From the NCBI GenBank assembly GCA_016704275.1, contig JADJAK010000009.1, positions 23,923 through 87,922 of the forward strand: DNA of 64,000 nucleotides. The letters run 5' to 3'. Of this stretch, positions 57,889-64,000 are shown piece by piece. Made by a program: the position numbers and the translations under genes. Positions within the stretch are counted from its first letter, which is position 1, and each line of letters begins with the position of its first letter. The notes under the pieces are model-generated. The model was not told the DNA's origin and searched no databases. It worked only from the letters and a program-made list of their open reading frames with translations. This DNA comes from Gemmatimonadota bacterium (GTDB lineage: Bacteria > Gemmatimonadota > Gemmatimonadetes > Gemmatimonadales > GWC2-71-9).

Positions 57889-60777
57889 TTACTTCGGTTC
57901 TTTCATCGTCTCCTTGGCGATGAACGGCACGCCATCGGTCAGCCACTTCGGAGCCGGCTTGCCGAGCAGGTAGTGGTCAAAGAACTGGAAGTAGCGGATG
58001 GTCAGGTCCTTCCGATTGGCCAGGCCGCTCAACCCGTGCCCTTCGCCGGGATACGCAAGCATCACCGCGTTCTTCCCGTTGAAGCGAAGGGCGTTGTAGA
58101 AGTTCATCCCTTCCGTGAACGACACCGTCGGGTCGGCGGCGCCATGCATGATCAGGAATGGTGCCGTCACTTCCGGAACGTGCGTCAACGCCGACTCGAA
58201 GTGATACCGCTCCGGGTTTTCCCAGGGTGAGAAGCCCCAGCGGCCCTGCCCGAAGAGGTAGTAGTTGTTGCCGTTGGCGCCGCTCCCGCCGCTGACCTGG
58301 TAGCTCCAGCCCCAGCTCTGGGAGAAGTCGCTGAAGAGATCGGTGACGCCCGCGCCCATCCCCACGGCGGCGAAGAGCTTCGAACGCGTCCCGATGAAGG
58401 CGGCGCCTTCGCCGCCATAGCTGTGGCCGTGCACGCCGATCCGCTTCGGGTCGACGTAGCCCATCGCGATCACCTTCCGGGTGGCGGCTTCGACGGCGTC
58501 CAGCATGTCGCTGTGCGACGAGCCGGTGTGGAAGTGCACGTCCGGCAGCATCGTCGCATAGCCGCGGCTCACCGCCTCCACCGGCATCCCGCCCATCCCC
58601 GTGAGGAAGGAGGGCGTCGGGTAGCGGTGCATCGTCTGCGAGTTCTTCTCGTAGAAGGTGACCAGCATCGGCAGCTTCTGGCCGGTGACATAGTCATCGG
58701 GAAGGGCCAGGATCCCCTGCAGCTTCACGCCCCGCTTGGTGGTGTAGTCGAACAGCAGGCGGCGTCCCCAGCGGTACTCGTTCTGCTGCGGGTTGGCGTC
58801 GCTGATCTTCTTCGGAGCCGCGAGGTCGCTCGCGGCGAGCAGCAAGTCTGGATACTCGGCGAACGTCTGCCGCGTGTAGAGCACCAGGTCGGCATCGCGC
58901 GCTCGGCTCGGCGTCGAGAACGCCGCGTCCTCGTACACCAGCGACTGCAGCTGCCCGTTGGCGAGCCGGTAGAATCCCGCCTTCTTGGTCCATTCGCCGT
59001 AGGCCGACAGCGTGATCGGCTTCGAGAGATCGAGCTCGCGCGTGACGCGGGCGGCCTTGCGGACGGAGGAGTCGATGGGCTCCATGCGCACGGGCCGCAG
59101 CACGATCTCCGACTTGGCGCCGACGCCGTTGGTCAGGTTGCGCGCGGGCCCACCGTCGAACGGCAGGAACCAGAGATCGTAGCGCGCCGGCACGATCACC
59201 CCGCTCCCGTCCGCGGCATACGAGGCGATGCCGTAGGCGGGCTTCGGCCCGGGGTAATCGAACTCGGTGTTGGTGAAGCGCGGGGCGGTGGCCCCGAGGG
59301 TACGCGTGGTGCCGGTCGCGAGCTCAACCGCCTGCCACATCGCGTCCTTCCAGTACAGGAAGTACCGGCCATCCGTGGAGATGCCCCCCACATGCGGGCC
59401 GGTGAGCTGGCCGGTGAGGAATTTGATCCGCTCCCCGGTGGTGGTGTTGACCCGATAGAAATCGGCGGCGGGGCTCTTGTAGTCGGAGATGTACGGACGC
59501 GGGTCGCGGCCGACCGCCCAGCTGCCGGCCAGCGGCAGCTCGAGCTCGCGCATGCTCGAATCGGTCAACGTGGTGTAGACACCCGGATGGGCGAAGACCT
59601 GTCGGAAATTCCTGTTCCGCTCGCTCTCTGCCTGGATCATCTGCTGCGACTGGATCCGTTCGTCCTGGGTGCGCCAGACATCGACGTCGGCAATCGAGTC
59701 GGTGCTCTTGCGGCGCGCGGTGTCCGGGGCGGAGGTCTGCGGCATGATGCTCAGGAAGACCTTCTGGCCGTCATCGCTCCACTCGAGCGTGGTCCGCTCC
59801 GTCACCACGAAGCCCTTCGGAAAGCCGGCGGTGGTGGCCGGGTCGAGGATCGCAGGAGTGCGCGTGGCGGCGAGGTTGCCGAAGACCACGAGGCGGTTGC
59901 TCCGCTCGCGCATCTTCTCGACCTCGCGGCCCTTGAGCACGGCCAGCCCGGTGCCGCCGTCATTCCAGGTGAGACGGGCGTAGCGCAGCGTGTCGACGTC
60001 GAGTGGCTCGATCCGCCCCGTGGACAGTGTCGCGAGGTAGACGCCGTTGACGTCGCGCACCGTCGCATCGACGGTGTAGGCGAGCAGCTCGCCGCTCTTG
60101 TTGAAGCCGATCTCGTTCACGCTGCCGAGAAAGAGCGAGCGTCCGGTGGTGAGGTCATGGACGATCGCATCGAGGCCGCGGGCCGCGTTGGCGCCGCCCG
60201 CTGGCGCGCCACCGGTCGCGGGCGTGGCGGGCCGGCGTCGCAGCACCAGATGCCGCGCGGTGGGTGAGAAGGTCGCACTGGCGATGTCCTGCCAGACCTG
60301 GACCTTCCCGGTGGCGAGCTCACGCAGTTCCCAGCGTCGGGTGACCTGGTTGCCCCCGGCTCCGCGCCCTCCCGCGGCGGGCGGCGTCGCAGGGGTCGGC
60401 GTCACCGCCGGCGGGGCCACGGCCGAATCCTTGGCGGGCGTCGCGGGCTTCTTCGGCTGCGTCTCGACCAGGTAGGTCAGCCACTTCCCGTCTGGCGAGA
60501 AGCTCGGCTGCGACGCATCGACGATCTCCGTCTCGGTGCCAGTGGCGACATTCCGAAGCCGCAGTACCGGCTTCGCATCGGTCGGCAACGTGTTCACCTG
60601 CCGCAGGCCATAGACGACCCATTTGCCGTCGGCCGAGAGCTCGGAGCCGGCGATGCTGCGCCAGCGGGTGTAGTCCTCAATGCCGAGCACCTTCTTCCCC
60701 GACGCGGGCGGGGACTGCGACGGCAGTGCGGCTGGGAGGAACAACAGGAGCAACGCGATGGATCGGACGATTCGCAT
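57889..60777 (-). CDS. Secreted S9 family prolyl-oligopeptidase-type peptidase
   Basis: The 962-residue product has a signal peptide (ALLLLFLPAALPSQ), a beta-propeller-like N-terminal domain of about 640 residues (SAPVSF-type blades; SQPSFSPDGKWLTYLVE, GNLAATRTPAILD), and a C-terminal alpha/beta hydrolase. The catalytic serine is Ser786 in GHSYGGEGA, the Asp lies in MHGAADPTVSF, and the His in GEGHGL. A long Pro/Ala/Gly-rich insert follows residue 100. Such exported peptidases cleave proline-containing peptides. It is the single gene of its strand between two repeat-rich spacers. Confidence 0.9.
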   Translation of the reverse strand: MRIVRSIALLLLFLPAALPSQSPPASGKKVLGIEDYTRWRSIAGSELSADGKWVVYGLRQVNTLPTDAKPVLRLRNVATGTETEIVDASQPSFSPDGKWLTYLVETQPKKPATPAKDSAVAPPAVTPTPATPPAAGGRGAGGNQVTRRWELRELATGKVQVWQDIASATFSPTARHLVLRRRPATPATGGAPAGGANAARGLDAIVHDLTTGRSLFLGSVNEIGFNKSGELLAYTVDATVRDVNGVYLATLSTGRIEPLDVDTLRYARLTWNDGGTGLAVLKGREVEKMRERSNRLVVFGNLAATRTPAILDPATTAGFPKGFVVTERTTLEWSDDGQKVFLSIMPQTSAPDTARRKSTDSIADVDVWRTQDERIQSQQMIQAESERNRNFRQVFAHPGVYTTLTDSSMRELELPLAGSWAVGRDPRPYISDYKSPAADFYRVNTTTGERIKFLTGQLTGPHVGGISTDGRYFLYWKDAMWQAVELATGTTRTLGATAPRFTNTEFDYPGPKPAYGIASYAADGSGVIVPARYDLWFLPFDGGPARNLTNGVGAKSEIVLRPVRMEPIDSSVRKAARVTRELDLSKPITLSAYGEWTKKAGFYRLANGQLQSLVYEDAAFSTPSRARDADLVLYTRQTFAEYPDLLLAASDLAAPKKISDANPQQNEYRWGRRLLFDYTTKRGVKLQGILALPDDYVTGQKLPMLVTFYEKNSQTMHRYPTPSFLTGMGGMPVEAVSRGYATMLPDVHFHTGSSHSDMLDAVEAATRKVIAMGYVDPKRIGVHGHSYGGEGAAFIGTRSKLFAAVGMGAGVTDLFSDFSQSWGWSYQVSGGSGANGNNYYLFGQGRWGFSPWENPERYHFESALTHVPEVTAPFLIMHGAADPTVSFTEGMNFYNALRFNGKNAVMLAYPGEGHGLSGLANRKDLTIRYFQFFDHYLLGKPAPKWLTDGVPFIAKETMKEPK

Positions 60778-60797
60778 CAGGAGGGGTCCGGGGCGGT

Positions 60798-60919
60798 GGT
60801 GAACGGTGAACAGTGAACGGTGAACGGGTTCCAGCTGCGGCCGTCAGGCCGCGGCGCCGGGAGAAGATATCTCACGGGTGACCAGTGACCAGTAACCAGT
60901 GACCAGTGACCAGTGACCA
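60798..60919. repeat. GGTGAAC and GTGACCA heptamer arrays
   Basis: Four GGTGAAC-type units (60798-60825) and, after a 52-base spacer, six GTGACCA-type units (60878-60919, one GTAACCA). Both lie in the shared upstream region of the divergent S9 and M1 genes. A TATCTT on the minus strand (60864-60869) sits between them. Confidence 0.85.
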
Positions 60920-61013
60920 GGCCGCGGGCATTTTCGTCGAATGTACCGCGCAAACCGCGGAATGCCGAGCGTGGCGGTCCCGTTATGGGCCCAACGTTTT
61001 CGGGTGTCAGTAG

Positions 61014-61020
61014 TATATCT
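61014..61020 (+). promoter_or_regulatory. Candidate -10 element TATATCT
   Basis: TATATCT lies 32 bases before the ATG of the second M1 peptidase, with GGAGG (61043-61047) as the ribosome site between. It is a variant of the recurrent hexamer. Confidence 0.35.
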
Positions 61021-61052
61021 CAGTGCGGGAATGACCCCGCTCCGGAGGCCCC

Positions 61053-63077
61053 ATGCGATTTCCGATTGCGCGCCGTGTCTCGACGCTGGCGCTTGCGTTC
61101 GGCGCGATGCCGCTGGCGATGTCCGCCCAGGCCGCGCCCTTGCCCCGTCCGATTCACCGCGAAGTCCCGCTTACCAACATGATCCGGCGCGCCTTCACCG
61201 CCGGCACGCGCGACTCCACCGGCCGACCAGGCCGCAACTATTGGCAGCTGCGCACCGACTATCGCATCGCGGCGCGACTCGACCCCGCGACCGGTGTGTT
61301 GTCGGGCAGCGAGACGATCGCGTTCCAGAACAGCAGCGACATGCCGATGCGCCAGGTCGTGCTGCGCCTCGACCAGAATCTCTTTGCCCCGAATGTTCCG
61401 CGCGGCGAAGCGGTGCCCGCCCTGACGGCGGGGATGAAGGTCACCCGTCTCCTGGTCAACGGTACCGCCGTGGATCTCACGCCGGCAGTCGGCGCGCGCG
61501 GTGGTGCGGGGCGAGGCGGCGGTGGTGCACCAGCCCCCACGCGGATCTTCGTGAATGGCCTGACCCAGACGGTCGCGACGCTGACGCTGCCAACGCCGAT
61601 CGCGCCGGGCGCCTCCGCGACGATCGAGGCGGACTGGAACTTCCGCGTGCCGCTGATCGAGGGCGGGCGCGGCCTCCGCATGGGCTCGTGGGGTGACTCG
61701 CTCTTCCAGGTGGCGCAGTGGTACCCACGCCTCGCGATGTACGACGACCTGCGCGGCTGGGATACCGATCCCTACCTCGGCCCCTCCGAGTTCTACAACC
61801 ACTTCGGCCACTTCGACGTGACGATTGATGTCCCGGCGGGATGGGTGGTCGGCGCGACGGGCGTGCTCCAGAATCCGGAACAGGTGCTCACGCCGGCCGT
61901 CCGCGAACGACTCTCGCACGTGCTCGAATCCGACTCGACGCGGATCATCGTCGGGCCCGCCGACTTCGGCCCTGGCAAGGCGACGGTCGCCGGCGATCGG
62001 CTCGTCTGGCGCTTCGTGGCCGACACCGTCAGCGACTTCGCCTGGGGGACGTCGAACCAGTTCATCTGGGATGCGACGCGCGCCACCATTCCCGGGAAGG
62101 GGCCGATCCCGGTGTACGGGATGTATCTCCCCGGGCACGCCACCGCGTACGCGCGTGGGGGCGCGATCAACCGGCACGCGCTCGAGTTCTACTCGAAGCT
62201 CTGGATGCCGTACGCCTTCCCGATCCTGACGATGCTCGACGGCCCCGACGGCGGGATGGAATACCCGATGACGATCTTCTCGGGGGTCGGCGCGGCCGAT
62301 CACGAGACCGGGCACCAGTGGTGGCCGATGATGGTCGGCGTCAACGAGACCTGGTACGGCTTCATGGACGAGGGCTTCAATCAGTACATGAATCAGCTCT
62401 CGAGCGCCGACAGCCGCGGCCAGCCCGCGCGGCTCGATGGTGCGGGCCAGAGCTACGGCCGGACCAGCGGCGACGAGCGCGAGGCGCCGCTGATGTGGAA
62501 CGCCAACTACGGCGGCCCGCAGTACTCGTTCCAGGCCTACGGCAAGGCACCGCTCATGCTCTCGATGCTCGGCGGCGTGGTCGGTGACAGCGCCGTGCAG
62601 CGCGCCATGAGCGAGTATGCCAAGGCGTGGCGCTTCAAGCACCCGTCGCCGTGGGACTACGCCAACTTCATGAGCAACGCCCTCAAGAACCGCACGCCAG
62701 AGCTCGGCTGGTTCTGGTATTCCTGGCTCTTCACGACGGATGCCGTCCAGGGCTCGATCCAGCAGGTCGCCACCAAGGGACCGAGGACCACGGTCACGGT
62801 CCGACAGGACGGCGCCATGCCGTCGCCGGTCGTGTTGAAGGTGCAGTTCGCGGCCAAGGGGCCGGCGATCCGCCCGATGCGGGGCGTCACGATGTCCGAC
62901 TCGGTCACGGCGATCATCACCTATCCGGTGAGTGTCTGGTTCGACGGCCGCCGCACCTTCGACGCAGTGCTGACCTTCGGCGCCCGCCCGATCGAGAAGA
63001 TCACGCTCGATCCGTTCGGCCGCTTTCCCGATCGGGATGTGACGGATAATGTGTGGCCGAAGGCGGCGAAGCCCTAG
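61053..63077 (+). CDS. Secreted M1-family metallopeptidase (paralogue 2)
   Basis: The 674-residue product has a signal peptide (ALAFGAMPLAMSAQAAP) and the same architecture as the protein at 50883: TDYRIAARLDPATGVLSGSE, then the gluzincin core His417-Glu418-x-x-His421 (HETGHQW), Glu440 in FMDEGFN, and GMEYPMTIF instead of GAMEN. A Gly-rich insert (RGGAGRGGGG) lies near residue 150, absent from the first paralogue. The two probably arose by gene duplication and now act on different extracellular peptides. The ribosome site is GGAGG six bases before the ATG. Confidence 0.9.
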   Translation: MRFPIARRVSTLALAFGAMPLAMSAQAAPLPRPIHREVPLTNMIRRAFTAGTRDSTGRPGRNYWQLRTDYRIAARLDPATGVLSGSETIAFQNSSDMPMRQVVLRLDQNLFAPNVPRGEAVPALTAGMKVTRLLVNGTAVDLTPAVGARGGAGRGGGGAPAPTRIFVNGLTQTVATLTLPTPIAPGASATIEADWNFRVPLIEGGRGLRMGSWGDSLFQVAQWYPRLAMYDDLRGWDTDPYLGPSEFYNHFGHFDVTIDVPAGWVVGATGVLQNPEQVLTPAVRERLSHVLESDSTRIIVGPADFGPGKATVAGDRLVWRFVADTVSDFAWGTSNQFIWDATRATIPGKGPIPVYGMYLPGHATAYARGGAINRHALEFYSKLWMPYAFPILTMLDGPDGGMEYPMTIFSGVGAADHETGHQWWPMMVGVNETWYGFMDEGFNQYMNQLSSADSRGQPARLDGAGQSYGRTSGDEREAPLMWNANYGGPQYSFQAYGKAPLMLSMLGGVVGDSAVQRAMSEYAKAWRFKHPSPWDYANFMSNALKNRTPELGWFWYSWLFTTDAVQGSIQQVATKGPRTTVTVRQDGAMPSPVVLKVQFAAKGPAIRPMRGVTMSDSVTAIITYPVSVWFDGRRTFDAVLTFGARPIEKITLDPFGRFPDRDVTDNVWPKAAKP

Positions 63078-63083
63078 AACGCC

Positions 63084-63104
63084 GGTGAACGGTGAACGGT
63101 GAAC
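63084..63104. repeat. Three GGTGAAC units
   Basis: A perfect three-unit GGTGAAC array just after the M1 stop, the same motif as at 60798 before the same gene's upstream neighbour. Confidence 0.8.
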
Positions 63105-63156
63105 GGTGCGCGGCCGATGGCCGCGCTGGGTGAGGAGTGAGGGGGCACTGCATTGG

Positions 63157-63270
63157 TGTCATCCTGAGCGAAGCCCGCGAAGCGGGCGCAGTCGAAGGAC
63201 CTCTTTCCGGATCAGCGGGGAGAGGTCCTTCGACTACGCAGCCCTGTGGGCTGCTCCGCTCAGGATGACA
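63157..63270. repeat. Long inverted repeat with internal hairpins (cruciform element)
   Basis: The left arm begins TGTCATCCTGAGCG (63157) and the right arm ends CGCTCAGGATGACA (63270). The inner pair is AGTCGAAGGACCTCT against AGAGGTCCTTCGACT. Each arm carries its own hairpin: GCCCGCGAAGCGGGC on the left (63173-63187) and GCAGCCC..GGGCTGC on the right (63238-63254). The element has no coding capacity and sits between the convergent M1 and DUF3291 genes. TCATCCTGAGCGAAG is, from memory, a widespread dispersed intergenic motif in environmental bacterial genomes. Confidence 0.85.
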
Positions 63271-63295
63271 CGGGCGGGGAAGCCCCCCTCACCCC

Positions 63296-63829
63296 TCACC
63301 CCTCACCATTCTGCTCGACGATCCGCTTCACCCGATGCCTCTCCACCTCCGTCGGCCTTCCCGCCGCATCGAACGCCTGCTTGAAGGTGAATGCCGCCGG
63401 CGTCGATCCCATCGCGTGCAATCGCTCCAGCTTCGTGACCGCCTCGTCCCAGGTGGGTTGGTGCGTCTCGTCGACCCACCACGCCACGTAGGATGGCCAT
63501 TCAGGCGGGCGGAACCACGCCTTCCGCTGGCGTAGCGACTCGGCGTGCTGCCCGCCGTAGGCGTAGGCGAACACCGTCTCGAGGTCTTGCCAGAGCGAGA
63601 GGGAGCGCGTCACCTGGGGTGCGTCGTCGGGCGCGACGAACGACGGCAGCACCGGTTCGCCCCAACTGTGGCGGCCGGTGTCGGGGTCGACGCGTGACTG
63701 GTCGAGAAATCCCTCGGCGCGTTCTGCGGCTGCGTTGGTCGGGTCGATCGCGGCGAGGAACGGCGCCGAATCGGGATGCTGCCGAGGGGCGCGGAGAATG
63801 GCGAAGGTGAAGAAGGCGAGGCGTGGCAT
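63296..63829 (-). CDS. DUF3291 domain protein
   Basis: From MPRLAFFTFAIL (63829) the 177-residue product has the DUF3291 layout: an opening strand, a GFLDQSRVD loop with SWGEPVLPSF, the LSLWQDLETVFAYAYGGQH segment, REAW-type WFRPPEWPSYVAWWV and a closing AFTFKQAF. The family is a soluble ferredoxin-like dimeric fold related to antibiotic monooxygenases; activity is unknown. The upstream partial gene ends 11 bases before its ATG, so the two are probably cotranscribed. Confidence 0.85.
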   Translation of the reverse strand: MPRLAFFTFAILRAPRQHPDSAPFLAAIDPTNAAAERAEGFLDQSRVDPDTGRHSWGEPVLPSFVAPDDAPQVTRSLSLWQDLETVFAYAYGGQHAESLRQRKAWFRPPEWPSYVAWWVDETHQPTWDEAVTKLERLHAMGSTPAAFTFKQAFDAAGRPTEVERHRVKRIVEQNGEG

Positions 63830-63840
63830 GGCCCCGAAAG

Positions 63841-64000
63841 CTAGCGCCCCACCCGATAGCGGACGACACCCTGCAGGTCGTCGGCGTCGGTGATGGTACC
63901 CCAGACCGTGCCGAGCTCGGCAGCGCGCAGCGTGATCTCGCTCGGCACGGTGACCACGCCGACGGTCACGCCCTTCGGATCGAGGACCAGCCACCGATGG
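63841..64000 (-). CDS. C-terminal fragment of a protein continuing beyond the window
   Basis: The minus-strand frame is open to the right edge and gives 52 residues ending at TAG (63841-63843): RWLVLDPKGVTVGVV, then TLRAAELGTVWGTITDADDL, then VRYRVGR. The strand-turn pattern resembles the last blades of a six-bladed propeller lipoprotein seen with such RWLVxDPxG ends, but too little is visible for a family call. Confidence 0.6.
   Translation of the reverse strand, partial: HRWLVLDPKGVTVGVVTVPSEITLRAAELGTVWGTITDADDLQGVVRYRVGR

Noticed and set aside
1..64000. tRNA, rRNA, riboswitch or mobile-element genes
   Set aside because: I found no tRNA-like cloverleaf, rRNA sequence, recognised riboswitch core, transposase or integrase by reading; a covariance-model scan would be the decisive test.

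Overview
The window is a gene-dense, high-GC bacterial chromosome segment. The gene style suggests a Gemmatimonadota-like soil or sediment organism: many secreted metallo- and serine peptidases, a DUF5916 outer-membrane protein, an Asp-box propeller protein, a Ser/Thr kinase fused to TPRs, and short overlapping operons. This taxonomic guess rests on gene style only. No rRNA, tRNA, transposase, integrase or CRISPR array was found, and no gene-free stretch exceeds about 300 bases.

Layout. (1) 1-7104: the end of a PLD-type phospholipid enzyme, then an overlapping operon of ECF sigma factor, probable anti-sigma factor, Spy/CpxP-like sensor-chaperone, TolC-like outer-membrane protein, MacB-type ATPase, periplasmic adaptor and FtsX-type permease. 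This looks like a self-regulated envelope-stress efflux system. (2) 7220-21140: DUF5916 protein (frameshifted), small secreted protein, N-formylglutamate amidohydrolase-like lipoprotein, a giant cyclic beta-1,2-glucan synthase, and an S41 peptidase. (3) 21225-24308: GAF histidine kinase, OmpR-type regulator and a small membrane protein, divergent from a CYTH-like hypothetical. (4) 24476-26181: two membrane/secreted unknowns and a Tat-exported Rieske protein. (5) 26200-33686: Ig-like lipoprotein, Ser/Thr kinase-TPR protein (frameshifted), beta-carbonic anhydrase and a zinc-ribbon membrane protein.

(6) 33886-43303 is the most notable region: a tightly coupled five-gene operon. It encodes a His-rich b-type membrane cytochrome, a zinc-ribbon/ferredoxin/flavoprotein fusion, a 23-heme c-type cytochrome, a c-type cytochrome with about 43 heme sites (eleven near-perfect 73-residue three-heme repeats), and a predicted outer-membrane beta-barrel. 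It ends in a strong intrinsic terminator. The set has the parts expected of a trans-envelope electron conduit: quinone/NAD(P)H module, periplasmic heme relay, extracellular heme wire and porin.

(7) 43428-64000: M28 peptidase, Tat-exported class V aminotransferase and TMEM175-type channel; a convergent Asp-box propeller protein plus GNAT acetyltransferase (frameshifted); two M1 peptidase paralogues; UPF0182; tyrosine phenol-lyase; DinB; S9 peptidase; DUF3291; and the tail of one more gene. Intergenic spaces repeatedly contain 7-bp-period tandem arrays (GTGACCA, GGTGAAC, GAGAAGC types) that form hairpins, and a TATCTT/TAGCTT hexamer recurs upstream of genes. Three otherwise intact genes each carry a single-base frameshift, which points to sequencing errors or recent decay.
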